64,000 bases of DNA from Neobacillus thermocopriae. GTDB taxonomy: Bacteria > Bacillota > Bacilli > Bacillales > Cytobacillaceae. The stretch lies in contig NZ_JAAIUV010000001.1 of NCBI RefSeq assembly GCF_010975035.1, forward strand, positions 186,001 to 250,000, in the 5' to 3' direction. Made by a program: the position numbers and the translations under genes. The notes below the pieces were generated by a model. It was given only the letters and a program-made list of their open reading frames with translations. It was not told the origin of the DNA and ran no database searches. Below are positions 1 to 9,273 of the stretch, piece after piece (positions within the stretch are counted from its first letter, which is position 1; every line of letters begins with the position of its first letter).

Positions 1-1766
1 TGACGGTTTTCAAATGGAGAGTCAACTACCACTTTTGCATTTTTTAATTCAGCTAATCCGCCGCTTCCTCCTGCACGATAATTATTGGTAGCTACTATAT
101 ACTTTCCATTCGGGTCAACTGGTGTACCGTCAAGTAATGTTAAGTTCATCACACGTTGTCCTGCTGGTTTTGTTACATCAATTTGATATTTAACTCCATC
201 TAATACATCATAGTTATATGGACGGAAGTCGTAATCCAGTAATTCTTGATAGCCTTCCTTGTTCGGATCAATGGTATTGAATTGTTCAGCTGATTTTTCA
301 ATCCATCGTTTTACTTGATCACCTGTGACTTCCAAAGCTTTTAATGTATTATCAAACAAATACAAGTCTGCTGCACTCTTAATGGAAACATCACCTTTGG
401 CAATGTTGGTATAGTCCCCTACTCCTCCACGTCCTCCTTTAAATGGAGCAGCAGCAGAAAGGACAGGAACATCCTTATATTCTGGTGCATTTTTTTCGAT
501 CCACTTTTTCACATAATCCATTTGCGCAGCGTTTACAATTTGAGTGACCGCATCGTCCATCACGCGAGTAAAGAAACTGTGCATAGGGATTTTCGTTTCA
601 CCAATTTTGCTACGAACGTAATCAAGGGTCGCTTGGTGCTCATCTTTTATATCTTTCACAATTTTTTCGTCTTCGGCCGTATGGGCATCGACTGGACGAG
701 TGGCTGCTTTGGAATTTTCTTTGTCAACCTTCCATTTACCATTTTTATCTTGAACAAGAGCTAAATCGAGAACACCCAAGTTATTTCCCCAATAGCCGGC
801 TTCTACTGCATGGATCCCATTAATAGTGCCCTTCTTTTGATCAATTCCAGACTTGTCTTGAAAGGAAACATCTTCAGGAAATCTTAAGTGTGCATGTCCA
901 AATAGCATTGCATCAATGCCTTCTACTTTTGTTAAATCATAGACTGCATTTTCTGCCAATTCTTGACCTTCCGACGTAATGTCACAGCCTGAATGAGCAA
1001 TGGCGACAATCACGTCAGCGCCCTCTTTCTTCATTTTTGGTATATATTTCTTCGCTTCAGCCACAATATCTTTTACAATCACTTTACCAGCTAAGTGATC
1101 TTTATCCCATTGCATAATTTGTGGAGGTGCAAATCCAATGACCCCAACTTTTATACTATGTTCTTGTCCGTTATCATCAATAATTTTTTTATCGATTATT
1201 TGATAAGGAGTAAAGTAATTTTTATCATTGGAAGGGTCATTATCTTGATCATCATGATAAATGTTAGCATTCACAATCGGAAACTTTGCTTCTTCTAACA
1301 CATCGTTCAGATAATCCAAACCATAGTTAAACTCATGATTGCCAACAATTCCGGCATCATAATCTAGGTAATTCATAGCTTTGAAGATGGGATGCGTTTC
1401 GTCCGGACCTAGTCTATTAACCTTCGCTACATAGCTTGCAAGCGGATTGCCTTGGATGGTATCACCCGCATCAAATAACATAGAGTTTTTTACTTGTTCC
1501 CGTGCCTGCTTAATTAATGTTGCTGTTTTCGTTAATCCATAGTCAGTTACAGGTGTATCTTTAAAATAATCATATGACATAATATTGGAGTGTAAATCGG
1601 TAGTTTCCAAGATACGCAGAGTAGCTGTAGGAGACGTTTCATCAGTTCCTTCTGCTTGAACCACACTTGGTAAAACATTGTACGGAATTCCCGAAAACAC
1701 TAACAGTGAAACCAAAGAAGTAGTAAGGATTCTTCTTTTCATACTTCTTCTTATTTTCCTTCTCAC
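1..1766 (-). CDS. Secreted 5'-nucleotidase / 2',3'-cyclic-nucleotide phosphodiesterase (C-terminus cut by window edge)
   Basis: The reading frame enters from the left edge and encodes about 588 residues of a metallophosphatase with a 5'-nucleotidase C-terminal domain. Visible motifs are ETTDLHSN, GDTIQGNP, GNHEFNYG and GHAHLRFPE (two-metal site), then the substrate-binding region with YIVATNNYRAGGSGG. The N-terminus is a signal peptide (basic residues, LVSLLVFSGIP, cleavage near VQA), so the enzyme should act outside the cell, releasing phosphate or nucleosides. I chose a GTG at 1766 because AAAGGCGG lies about 7 nt upstream; an in-frame ATG at 1742 has poorer spacing. A paralogue without signal peptide lies at 51061-52914. 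The end, possibly with a wall anchor, is outside the window. Confidence 0.88.
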   Translation of the reverse strand, partial: MRRKIRRSMKRRILTTSLVSLLVFSGIPYNVLPSVVQAEGTDETSPTATLRILETTDLHSNIMSYDYFKDTPVTDYGLTKTATLIKQAREQVKNSMLFDAGDTIQGNPLASYVAKVNRLGPDETHPIFKAMNYLDYDAGIVGNHEFNYGLDYLNDVLEEAKFPIVNANIYHDDQDNDPSNDKNYFTPYQIIDKKIIDDNGQEHSIKVGVIGFAPPQIMQWDKDHLAGKVIVKDIVAEAKKYIPKMKKEGADVIVAIAHSGCDITSEGQELAENAVYDLTKVEGIDAMLFGHAHLRFPEDVSFQDKSGIDQKKGTINGIHAVEAGYWGNNLGVLDLALVQDKNGKWKVDKENSKAATRPVDAHTAEDEKIVKDIKDEHQATLDYVRSKIGETKIPMHSFFTRVMDDAVTQIVNAAQMDYVKKWIEKNAPEYKDVPVLSAAAPFKGGRGGVGDYTNIAKGDVSIKSAADLYLFDNTLKALEVTGDQVKRWIEKSAEQFNTIDPNKEGYQELLDYDFRPYNYDVLDGVKYQIDVTKPAGQRVMNLTLLDGTPVDPNGKYIVATNNYRAGGSGGLAELKNAKVVVDSPFENR

Positions 1767-2110
1767 ACCTTTTCCGCCTTTCACCAATAATTTATGGCCT
1801 ACAACATTATTCTACTAATTATTTTCCAAGATTAATAGATATTTCTAAAAATTAGGAAATTTATAGTGATTTTGGTGGGGTATAATTGAAAAAAACTCTA
1901 AATAATATAAATCTAGATTTGGTGAATGTAACATCTATACGTAGAATGGCGTCTAATTAAAGGGAAAATCAGAAATAATAGCAAAACCATAAAGGAGGCG
2001 TCATCATCGAATTCGACACAAATTATCAATTTACGCAAGAAATAAAAAAAGGTAAAATAAAAATAATTCTTGTTTTAATTTAACTTACATAATTTTAAAG
2101 GAGTTAGGAT
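1767..2110. other. Divergent intergenic region, AT-rich
   Basis: This gap separates the 5'-nucleotidase (minus) from the LCP gene (plus) and should hold both promoters. A TATAAT lies at 1881-1886 but without a convincing -35. An AAAGGAGG-like stretch near 1992 is followed by a 25-codon frame with no normal start codon, so I do not call a gene. No RNA gene or repeat was recognised. Confidence 0.4.
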
Positions 2111-3178
2111 ATGTCCGAATATCAACGCCTACAGCGGATAAAACTAAAAAAGAGGAAAGTCCGTAAAAAACGAGTATTACTATGGGTTTTTGTCCCTTTA
2201 CTTATTATTCTCTTAAGTGGTGCTGGTTACGCAACTTACTTAATGAAAAAAGCAGAATCCGTTTTAAATAAATCGTATCAGCCTGTCAAAGCCACTTCCA
2301 TGCGTGAGACCATGATAAATCCAGATATGGATAATATCTCAATCCTCCTAATTGGTGTGGATACAAGTAAAAGTCGTGAAAAATTATACGGAGATGCAGT
2401 CCGCTCAGATGCTCTAATGGTAGCAACCTTAAATCAAAAGGAAAAATCCGTAAAACTGTTGAGCATCCCTCGCGATTCCTATGTCCATATTCCCGGAAGA
2501 AAAAAGAATGACAAAATAAATCATGCTCATGCCTACGGCGGAACGAAACTAACGATTGAAACAGTTCAAGAGTTACTAGATATTCCGATCGACTATTATG
2601 TTAAAATGAACTTTTATGCATTTATTGATATAGTCGATGCCCTTGGAGGCATTAAAGTAGAAGTACCTTATGAAATTTCTGAAAAAGACTCAGAGGACAA
2701 TCATGAAGCCATTCACTTGAAGCCTGGTTTACAAACCTTAAACGGTGAAGAAGCCTTAGCCCTAGCAAGAACACGCCATAAAGATTCTGATTATATGAGA
2801 GGCAAAAGACAGCAAGAAATCCTTAAAGCGATTCTTAAAAAAGCCGTTTCCGTCCAGTCGATTACAAAACATGGAAAATTAATTGAAGCGGTAGGCGATA
2901 ACATGACAACCAATATGTCATTTAGTGAAATGAAATCCTTAATAGATTATGGACTTGCTGGTAAGGGACTTTCTGTTGATACCGTTAACCTGGCAGGTTC
3001 AGATGAATATATTAATGGCATTTATTATTATAAGCTTGATGAAGAATCCCTTGAACAAACCAAATCCATTTTACAATCACATTTAAATGATTCGGAAAAT
3101 ACAGCAACTGCCGAAGACGACACAGAATCAGAATCTGACCGTCCAATTTCCATTAACGAGAAAATAAACATTGAATAA
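2111..3178 (+). CDS. LytR-CpsA-Psr (LCP) family cell-wall polymer transferase
   Basis: This 355-residue protein has a basic cytoplasmic N-terminus (1-21), one membrane segment (about 22-43) and an extracellular LCP domain (about 75-245). Conserved acidic and arginine positions are visible in IGVDTSKSR (81-89), RSDAL (98-102), SIPRDS (118-123) and ARTRHKDSD (219-227). Family members transfer undecaprenyl-pyrophosphate-linked glycopolymers (teichoic acids, capsules) to peptidoglycan. The acidic tail is poorly conserved. AAAGGAG precedes the ATG, and a strong terminator follows, so it is probably monocistronic. Its position beside the glycopolymer locus suggests it attaches that product, but the choice among TagT/U/V-like paralogues cannot be made from sequence. 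Confidence 0.93.
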   Translation: MSEYQRLQRIKLKKRKVRKKRVLLWVFVPLLIILLSGAGYATYLMKKAESVLNKSYQPVKATSMRETMINPDMDNISILLIGVDTSKSREKLYGDAVRSDALMVATLNQKEKSVKLLSIPRDSYVHIPGRKKNDKINHAHAYGGTKLTIETVQELLDIPIDYYVKMNFYAFIDIVDALGGIKVEVPYEISEKDSEDNHEAIHLKPGLQTLNGEEALALARTRHKDSDYMRGKRQQEILKAILKKAVSVQSITKHGKLIEAVGDNMTTNMSFSEMKSLIDYGLAGKGLSVDTVNLAGSDEYINGIYYYKLDEESLEQTKSILQSHLNDSENTATAEDDTESESDRPISINEKINIE

Positions 3179-3192
3179 TAAAAAAAGTAGTA

Positions 3193-3229
3193 GCGGCCGT
3201 ATCTAATTCTATGATACGGCCGCTTTTTT
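3193..3229 (+). terminator. Rho-independent terminator after LCP gene
   Basis: Perfect 11-bp inverted repeat (3193-3203 with 3213-3223, GCGGCCGTATC arm) followed by a run of T, 14 nt after the LCP stop codon. Confidence 0.9.
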
Positions 3230-3414
3230 CTTCCTACCCTAAACTCATTTAGTACAATTTTCCTCATCCGAAGATTGTGATATAATGTCTTGGGCATTTT
3301 ATCCTATTGTTCTAAAAAAATATAAAATTGCTATATTTTCCAAAGAAAATTGAGTATTTTAACATCCATGTTCAGATTTAAACAAAGATAAAAATTAAAT
3401 TTGGAGGTGTTACC

Positions 3415-4350
3415 ATGGAAATAGCTATACTAGTCCCTTGTTATAATGAGGAACAAACAATTGGTAAAGTTATTGATGATTTTAAAAGAGAACTTCCGGA
3501 TGCAAAGATTTATGTTTATGACAATAACTCTTCTGACCGAACATATGAAATCGCACAACAACATGGAGCAATTGTAAAAAAGGAAACCATGCAGGGAAAA
3601 GGAAACGTGGTTCGCTCTATGTTTAGAGAAATTGATGTGGATATTTATGTCATGGTAGATGGAGACGATACCTATCCAGCAGAGTTTGTCCATGAGATGA
3701 TTAAACCAATCATGAACAAAGAGGCAAACATGGTTATTGGAGACCGTTTGTCTAATGGTACATATTTTAATGAAAATAAACGCATGTTTCATAATTTTGG
3801 AAATAATTTAGTGAAAAATCTCATTAATTTCCTATACAAAAGTGATATTAAAGATATTATGACAGGATACAGAGCGTTTGATAAATTATTCGTTAAATCG
3901 ATGCCGATCATGAGCCCCGGATTTGAAATTGAGACAGAAATGAGTTTACATGCACTTGATAAGAGGTTTAAGATCGTAGAGGTGCCTATTGATTATCGAG
4001 ACCGTCCTGAGGGAAGTGAATCTAAACTTAATACCTTTTCTGATGGAATAAAGGTAATCAATATGATTTTTACTTTATTTAAGGAATTTAAACCATTTCA
4101 ATTTTTTTCCCTTTGGTCCTCTGTTTTATTAATTTTGGGACTTGCTGTGGGCCTTCCCGTAATCTATGAATTTATCAAGACTGATTATATTACTAAAGTG
4201 CCGTCTGCTGTTCTAGCAGTTGGATTGGTCATTTTGGCTGTGCTTTTATTTGCCGTAGGCTTAATCTTAGATACCATTTCTTCTCTAAATAAAAAACAAT
4301 ATGAAATGGAGATCATTCGACTATCCTCTAAATATGGAGGGAAAGAATGA
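3415..4350 (+). CDS. GT2 family polyprenyl-phosphate glycosyltransferase
   Basis: The 311-residue protein has a GT-A domain with PCYNEEQTIG (8-17), DNNSSDRT (36-43), the metal-binding VDGDD (81-85) and MTGYRAF (149-155), then two C-terminal membrane helices (about 226-249 and 262-286). This is the architecture of DPM1/GtrB-like enzymes, which move a sugar from a nucleotide donor onto undecaprenyl phosphate at the inner face of the membrane. GGAGGTG precedes the ATG. The stop overlaps the next start by 4 nt, so it is translationally coupled to the DUF6020-like protein. The sugar cannot be predicted. Confidence 0.88.
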   Translation: MEIAILVPCYNEEQTIGKVIDDFKRELPDAKIYVYDNNSSDRTYEIAQQHGAIVKKETMQGKGNVVRSMFREIDVDIYVMVDGDDTYPAEFVHEMIKPIMNKEANMVIGDRLSNGTYFNENKRMFHNFGNNLVKNLINFLYKSDIKDIMTGYRAFDKLFVKSMPIMSPGFEIETEMSLHALDKRFKIVEVPIDYRDRPEGSESKLNTFSDGIKVINMIFTLFKEFKPFQFFSLWSSVLLILGLAVGLPVIYEFIKTDYITKVPSAVLAVGLVILAVLLFAVGLILDTISSLNKKQYEMEIIRLSSKYGGKE

Positions 4351-6083
4351 GAAACTACATCCATTTTGTTGTAATACTTTTTATTTCTTTATTATCAACA
4401 GCAGCGATTTTTTTCTTTTATTTTCCGATTAGAAATGTACCAATTCCATTTTTGATGATAGGATTTTTACTGATAAGTGGTGTGTACACTACTTTTTATA
4501 GAAAATGTCTACGTGATAAGATGTTATTTGCTAAAAAGCAACCTTGGTTTTTGATTTTTTCTTCTGCCCTTCTGGCGATCCTATTTTTAGTCAGTACGAA
4601 GGGACCACAGCAATATTTATTGGATAATTCAACTATTATAATTGGCTTAACCTACATTGGCAGCTTTTTATTCGTTGCTAGCTGTATCGGCTTGATCATA
4701 TCTTTTAACATGAATTTAGAAAACAGAAACCTAAAACAGCCTAAGATTCAAGACTTTTTATTATATTTCTTCATTCCATTTTTAACTGGAATCGTTTATT
4801 TCATTGGTTTTTACCCAGCAGGGATGTCTCCGGATTCCTTGTCCTCATGGGATCAAGCTCATACAAAAGTATTTAATGATTGGCATCCTATCGTTTTCAC
4901 CTGGCTGATTATGGTGCTGTCCTATATTTGGGATTCACCTGCCATAGTCAGCTTGTTTCAAATTACTATATTATCTTTAATACTCGGTTATTCCTTTTAC
5001 CAATTTCAATATTTAGGAGTTAGGAAGTCCATTCTAACGCTTACTAGTATGATAATTGCCTTCATCCCTTCCTATGGCATTTTCAACATTATTATTTGGA
5101 AGGATGTACTTTTTAGTGGTAGTTTACTAATTTTTACCGTAACTTTATACCTAATTGTACATTCAAAAGGAAAATGGCTTACAAGCAAAGGGAATATTTT
5201 TATTTTTTTTCTATCCTCTTTTGGAGTGGTATTTTTAAGACATAATGGCTTCCCAATTTTTGTATTAACGATGATTGCATTGTTGCTTCTTTATTGGAGA
5301 GCAGTTTGGAAAATCGCCGGACCTATCTTCTTATTATTAGTTGTTTCTCATCAAATATTAACTGGGCCAATTTTTACTTATTTAAATGTTAAACCATCTG
5401 ATCCAAATGAGGCATTGTCTATTCCAACACAACAAATTGCAAATATTATTAAAAACGATGGAAATTTAACAAAAGAACAATTAGAGTATTTCGATAGTAT
5501 ATTTCCAATTGAGATGTGGAAGGAAAAATATTTACCACATACAGTCGATCCAATTAAATTTTCCTGGAATGATTATAATCGTTCAGTAATTTACGAAGAT
5601 TTTCCAAAATATTTCCGAATGTGGGGAGAAGCAGTTGTCCAAAACCCTTCATTAGCAATGGAAGCCTTTATTAAACAAACAGCCTTAGTATGGCAAATGA
5701 GCACTCCTCAATATGGATATACTTCCACCTACATTAATTTAATAATGGAAAACGATTATGGCTTGAAAAGCGCTCCTATCAGTTCCACTGTAAATTCAAG
5801 TTTAAATCAATATCTGGAGCTTTCTAAACATTTACCGTTAATAAAATTAGTTTGGCGCCCAGCATTTTATGGGTTTATTATCTTGCTTTTTTCAGTTGCC
5901 ATTATTAAGAAGCATGGTTGGAAATCAATGATCATTATTTTTCCTTTTCTCTTAAACATGCTTTCAGTCATGGCAGCACTGCCTGCTCAGGATTTTCGCT
6001 ATTTATTCGCTAACGTACTCATTAGCTTTGTAATACCTTTAATCGCCTGTATCAATCCTAAACAAATTGAGGAATCAAAATGA
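4347..6083 (+). CDS. DUF6020-like polytopic membrane protein, candidate GT-C glycosyltransferase
   Basis: A 578-residue protein with roughly a dozen hydrophobic segments. A conserved-looking block after the N-terminal helices contains YPAGMSPDS, WDQAH and DWHP, the kind of acidic/aromatic first extracellular loop found in lipid-phosphosugar-dependent GT-C enzymes and in DUF6020 proteins. It sits between the GT2 enzyme (4-nt overlap) and two small multidrug-resistance-fold proteins (next start overlaps its stop by 4 nt). In such three-part systems the GT-C protein uses the flipped undecaprenyl-P-sugar to glycosylate a surface polymer or protein. The family call rests on this motif and context; the acceptor is unknown. 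Confidence 0.7.
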   Translation: MRNYIHFVVILFISLLSTAAIFFFYFPIRNVPIPFLMIGFLLISGVYTTFYRKCLRDKMLFAKKQPWFLIFSSALLAILFLVSTKGPQQYLLDNSTIIIGLTYIGSFLFVASCIGLIISFNMNLENRNLKQPKIQDFLLYFFIPFLTGIVYFIGFYPAGMSPDSLSSWDQAHTKVFNDWHPIVFTWLIMVLSYIWDSPAIVSLFQITILSLILGYSFYQFQYLGVRKSILTLTSMIIAFIPSYGIFNIIIWKDVLFSGSLLIFTVTLYLIVHSKGKWLTSKGNIFIFFLSSFGVVFLRHNGFPIFVLTMIALLLLYWRAVWKIAGPIFLLLVVSHQILTGPIFTYLNVKPSDPNEALSIPTQQIANIIKNDGNLTKEQLEYFDSIFPIEMWKEKYLPHTVDPIKFSWNDYNRSVIYEDFPKYFRMWGEAVVQNPSLAMEAFIKQTALVWQMSTPQYGYTSTYINLIMENDYGLKSAPISSTVNSSLNQYLELSKHLPLIKLVWRPAFYGFIILLFSVAIIKKHGWKSMIIIFPFLLNMLSVMAALPAQDFRYLFANVLISFVIPLIACINPKQIEESK

Positions 6084-6430
6084 AAGAAAATATGACTTTC
6101 AAATTAAATTCGAATTTCGTTGGTATTGGTTTAATGATTTTATCAGCATTCTGCACCGCTTTCGGACAATTATTCTGGAAGCTATCTCATGCTACCTTAA
6201 ATATGGAATTAATCATTGGATTTATCCTTTATTTTCTGGGGGCTGTTACTATGACTATTGCCTTTCGATTCGGTAATCTTTCTATTTTGCATCCATTATT
6301 AAGTATCGGATATGTAATTAGTCTGATTCTTGGGGTACTTTTTCTTAATGAAACGATTAGTCTGAATGCCATTATAGGTGTTATTTTCATTATTAGTGGG
6401 GTTTTCATTATTGGTGGTGAGTCCCATTAA
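6080..6430 (+). CDS. Small EamA/SMR-type membrane protein, candidate lipid-sugar flippase subunit 1
   Basis: This 116-residue protein has four predicted helices. GQLFWKLSHA in helix 1 resembles the small-multidrug-resistance fold as used by ArnE/ArnF flippase halves. It begins 4 nt inside the preceding gene and ends inside the start of a second protein of the same size and fold, so the pair probably forms a heterodimer. Given the upstream GT2 and GT-C-like genes, the likely role is moving undecaprenyl-phosphate sugar across the membrane. A simple drug or metabolite exporter is the alternative, but the operon argues against it. Confidence 0.75.
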   Translation: MKENMTFKLNSNFVGIGLMILSAFCTAFGQLFWKLSHATLNMELIIGFILYFLGAVTMTIAFRFGNLSILHPLLSIGYVISLILGVLFLNETISLNAIIGVIFIISGVFIIGGESH

Positions 6431-6755
6431 TTATTTATTATTGGGTATCATGACACTATTAGGTTCATTCGGGGGATTTTTTTTAAAAAAGGCTAGTTCA
6501 TCGGGAAAATCCCGCATCCCCCAATTGTTTATTTTTCTAATGATTGGCGGAGTCTTTTATTTAATTGGCAGTATCATTAATATTTATTTATTAAAGAAAC
6601 TTCCTTACACCATTGTATTTCCGCTTACATCCGTAACGTACTTTTGGACCATTTTGATTTCAAGACTTTTACTAAATGAAAAAATAACAAATAAAAAGCT
6701 ACTAGGGGTAGTTCTTATCTTAATCGGTTGCATCTTCTTATCCCTCAATAGATGA
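6414..6755 (+). CDS. Small EamA/SMR-type membrane protein, candidate lipid-sugar flippase subunit 2
   Basis: About 113 residues with four predicted helices; LLGSFGGFFLKKAS near the N-terminus matches the helix-1 pattern of its partner, and SVTYFWTILISRLLLNE matches EamA helix 3-4. I place the start at the GTG codons 6414/6417, which overlap the end of the preceding gene. An ATG-type start at 6378 would add residues translated from inside the partner in another frame. The overlap points to coupled translation and a heterodimer. The operon ends here; no strong terminator was seen before the degenerate repeat. Confidence 0.7.
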   Translation: MVSPINYLLLGIMTLLGSFGGFFLKKASSSGKSRIPQLFIFLMIGGVFYLIGSIINIYLLKKLPYTIVFPLTSVTYFWTILISRLLLNEKITNKKLLGVVLILIGCIFLSLNR

Positions 6756-6761
6756 ATAAGA

Positions 6762-6905
6762 AAAAGCAATTGTTCAAGGTAGCAGCGTATGGCCTCCGCC
6801 TAAAAGTAAGTACTTTTAGATTTGGCAAGGCTTATGCCACTACCTTCTTTTAGTGGTCTCTAAAACGGGGAGACACACGGAAACAATGAATGAGGGAAGA
6901 GCAAT
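6762..6905 (+). repeat. Degenerate copy of dispersed ~200-bp repeat (copy A)
   Basis: AGCAGCGTATGGCCTCC, TAGTGGTCTCT and ACACGGAAACA line up in order with the clearer copies at 27166, 31949 and 41488, but much of the rest has diverged. Orientation is the same as in all other copies. Confidence 0.5.
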
Positions 6906-6965
6906 AACGGCTAAGGAAGCTTGCACAAGACCCATTCCCGAAATCAAAAAGATACGTACATAAAT

Positions 6966-7004
6966 AAAAAAGAGCCTAATCCTTTGAGGATTAGGCTCTT
7001 TCAT
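6966..7004. terminator. Bidirectional terminator after tagO
   Basis: Perfect 13-bp inverted repeat (6970-6982 with 6988-7000, AAGAGCCTAATCC arm) flanked by A-rich and T-rich ends. It lies just beyond the tagO stop codon on the minus strand and could also stop the plus-strand operon. Confidence 0.88.
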
Positions 7005-7007
7005 TCC

Positions 7008-8072
7008 TTATCTATTTCGAACAGTAGAGATTAGAAGAACTCTCATCATTTTAATCAACGGTCGATAATTCTTGCTGACAAGACCAATAGCTTCAGCAAT
7101 CAATTCAATCAGTATTAACAAGACAAGAATTAAAAAGAATCCCCCTAATAACTTCGCTTGTGAGAAGATAATCGCCATCAATCCAAAGAATGCCGCCATC
7201 GCATAGATAATCAAAACTGTCTGACGATGGGTAAATCCTAATCGCAATAGGCAGTGATGTAAATGCGATTTGTCTGGCGCAGATAATGGCTTCTTGTTAA
7301 CGATTCGGCGAATAATCGCAAAGAATGTATCTGAAATTGGAACCCCAAGTATAATAATGGGTACGATAAATGATATCAAAGTTACGTTTTTAAAACCTAG
7401 CAAGGATAATACGGAAATCATAAAGCCAAGGAACAAAGCTCCCGTATCACCCATAAAAATCTTAGCAGGATGAAAATTATAGATTAAAAATCCAAGTGTG
7501 CTGGCTAATACAAGTGATGCCATGGCCGTAACAAAACCATCTCCCATAATGATCGCCATTCCCGAGATGGTGATTAAAGCGATGGAAGATACGCCTGCAG
7601 CCAGCCCGTCCAAGCCATCTATTAAATTTATCGCATTGGTAATCCCGACAATCCAAATAATTGTCAAAGGAATACTTAAGTAACCAAAAGTAATTTGGCC
7701 GCCAAATGGCAAGTTAATAAACTCCACATGCACTCCGCCCCAAACTACAACAATAGCTGCGGCGATGATTTGAGCAATAAATTTTATCTTTGCTGACAAT
7801 TCATAAATATCATCAAGAATTCCTGTAAAGACAATAATTAAACTGCCAAGAATAATAGGCAATGCATAAGGACCTTCTGGCTGAAAGATGAGGAATCCTA
7901 TTATAAAACTTAAGTAAATGGCTAATCCGCCAAGGCGCGGCATAATTTTCTGATGAACTTTTCTTTGGTTCGGTTTATCTGTTGCTCCTATTTTAAAGGC
8001 GAGTTTTTTGACTAAAGGAGTCAACAGTATGGAACTAATAAAACATAATATCAAGGTGATATAGATCATCAT
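7008..8072 (-). CDS. tagO: Undecaprenyl-phosphate GlcNAc-1-phosphate transferase TagO/WecA family
   Basis: This 354-residue protein with about 10-11 membrane helices transfers GlcNAc-1-phosphate from UDP-GlcNAc to undecaprenyl phosphate, the first step of wall teichoic acid and related polymers. Family motifs are DD (87-88, in GILDDIYEL), NAINLIDGLDG (146-156), MGDTG (207-211) and HLHH (270-273). AGGAGG lies 3 nt before the first ATG; the adjacent second ATG is also possible. It is separated from galU by about 315 bp with its own promoter and ends in a strong terminator. Its product is the likely acceptor for the TagA-like enzyme at 17932. Confidence 0.93.
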   Translation of the reverse strand: MMIYITLILCFISSILLTPLVKKLAFKIGATDKPNQRKVHQKIMPRLGGLAIYLSFIIGFLIFQPEGPYALPIILGSLIIVFTGILDDIYELSAKIKFIAQIIAAAIVVVWGGVHVEFINLPFGGQITFGYLSIPLTIIWIVGITNAINLIDGLDGLAAGVSSIALITISGMAIIMGDGFVTAMASLVLASTLGFLIYNFHPAKIFMGDTGALFLGFMISVLSLLGFKNVTLISFIVPIIILGVPISDTFFAIIRRIVNKKPLSAPDKSHLHHCLLRLGFTHRQTVLIIYAMAAFFGLMAIIFSQAKLLGGFFLILVLLILIELIAEAIGLVSKNYRPLIKMMRVLLISTVRNR

Positions 8073-8181
8073 GATCCTCCTGATTTATCCTGCCAATACT
8101 ATTTTCATAGATTAGTTGGCAAAATTCTATTTCCATTCTACAAATTTTTTAATAGATTCATTACCCTAGTTGCCCATTTGG

Positions 8182-8210
8182 ATTATACCATATGTATTTT
8201 TTTCTGCAAA
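8182..8210 (-). promoter_or_regulatory. SigmaA-like promoter for tagO
   Basis: On the minus strand TTTGCA (8210-8205) and a perfect TATAAT (8187-8182) are separated by 17 nt, about 110 bp upstream of the tagO start. Confidence 0.5.
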
Positions 8211-8388
8211 TAGATATCTGTCGCTTGTAATCTTGTATACAAAAATGTTACTAATCTGTCAAATATTGTTTCACAAAAGAAAGTACCTTCTTTATTTGAC
8301 AAAAAACGGTAACTTTTAGTTTTACTACTTAAGATGATATGGTTCGTAAATACCTCCTTATTTTATAAAGAAGGCATTCACGAACTTT

Positions 8389-9273
8389 CTATGAATATGG
8401 CAAATAGTTTTTGCTATGAAGCTTTTTTAAATAGTCGGTTAACAAATCCTTCAAATCTTCCCTCTGTAAAGCAAATTCGATCGTTGCTTGAAGGAAACCG
8501 AATTTATCTCCCACATCATAACGAATCCCTTCAAAGGCGTAGGCAAGCATCTTCTCGTGGGACGCCATTTTTCTTAGGGCGTCTGTTAACTGGATTTCTC
8601 CGCCATAACCAGTTCCCACCTCTTCTAAATAAGAGAATATTTCTGGTTTTAGCACATATCTCCCCATGACAGCGAAGTTTGATGGTGCATTATCTTTTGG
8701 CTTTTCAATCATATCTTTTACTTCTACAATGTTATCGGCTACTTTACTACCCGGAGCAATGACCCCATATTTATGAAGTTCCTCATCCGGCATAATTTTT
8801 GTGCCAATCACACTGCAATGGTATTTTTCATAAACTTCTAACATCTGTTTTAAACAAGGTTTGTCATTTTTAACAATATCATCACCTAATAAAACCGCAA
8901 ATGGTTCATTACCAATAAATCTTCTTGCACAATGGACTGCATGGCCAAGGCCTAGTGGTTTCTTTTGGCGAATATAATGGATATTAACCATCGTCGAAAT
9001 TTGTTTGACCATGTTTAAAAGTTCGTGTTTATTCTTTTCTTGGAGTTCCAATTCCAATTCAACAGAAAAATCAAAATGGTCTTCAATTGCCCGCTTATTT
9101 CTTCCAGTTACAATGATAATATCTTCAATGCCAGATGCCACCGCTTCTTCGACGATATATTGTATCGTAGGTTTATCCACAATTGGAAGCATTTCTTTTG
9201 GCTGTGCCTTTGTAGCTGGAAGGAATCTTGTTCCTAATCCAGCTGCCGGTATGACTGCTTTTTTAATTGCCAT
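8389..9273 (-). CDS. galU: UTP--glucose-1-phosphate uridylyltransferase
   Basis: A 294-residue GalU/GtaB-type enzyme making UDP-glucose. The N-terminal nucleotide-binding signature [11 protein letters not shown] and the [10 protein letters not shown] block are intact, as are GLGHAV and the C-terminal YDVGDKFG. I moved the start to the ATG at 9273, preceded by AAAGGAG; the longer frame adds 12 residues without a ribosome site. The start lies within the end of the GT4 gene at 9263 (11-nt overlap), so it belongs to the glycopolymer operon. UDP-glucose would supply glucosyl residues and the substrate of Ugd (30454). Confidence 0.95.
   Translation of the reverse strand: MAIKKAVIPAAGLGTRFLPATKAQPKEMLPIVDKPTIQYIVEEAVASGIEDIIIVTGRNKRAIEDHFDFSVELELELQEKNKHELLNMVKQISTMVNIHYIRQKKPLGLGHAVHCARRFIGNEPFAVLLGDDIVKNDKPCLKQMLEVYEKYHCSVIGTKIMPDEELHKYGVIAPGSKVADNIVEVKDMIEKPKDNAPSNFAVMGRYVLKPEIFSYLEEVGTGYGGEIQLTDALRKMASHEKMLAYAFEGIRYDVGDKFGFLQATIEFALQREDLKDLLTDYLKKLHSKNYLPYS

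Noticed and set aside
1988-2083. Short leader peptide behind AAAGGAGG
   Set aside because: The frame has no ATG, GTG or TTG at suitable spacing; an ATC start would be needed.
8334-8669. Plus-strand 111-codon frame overlapping galU
   Set aside because: Antisense shadow of a well-supported GalU gene; the imperfect inverted repeat at 8342-8385 may be the galU transcript end but lacks a T-run.
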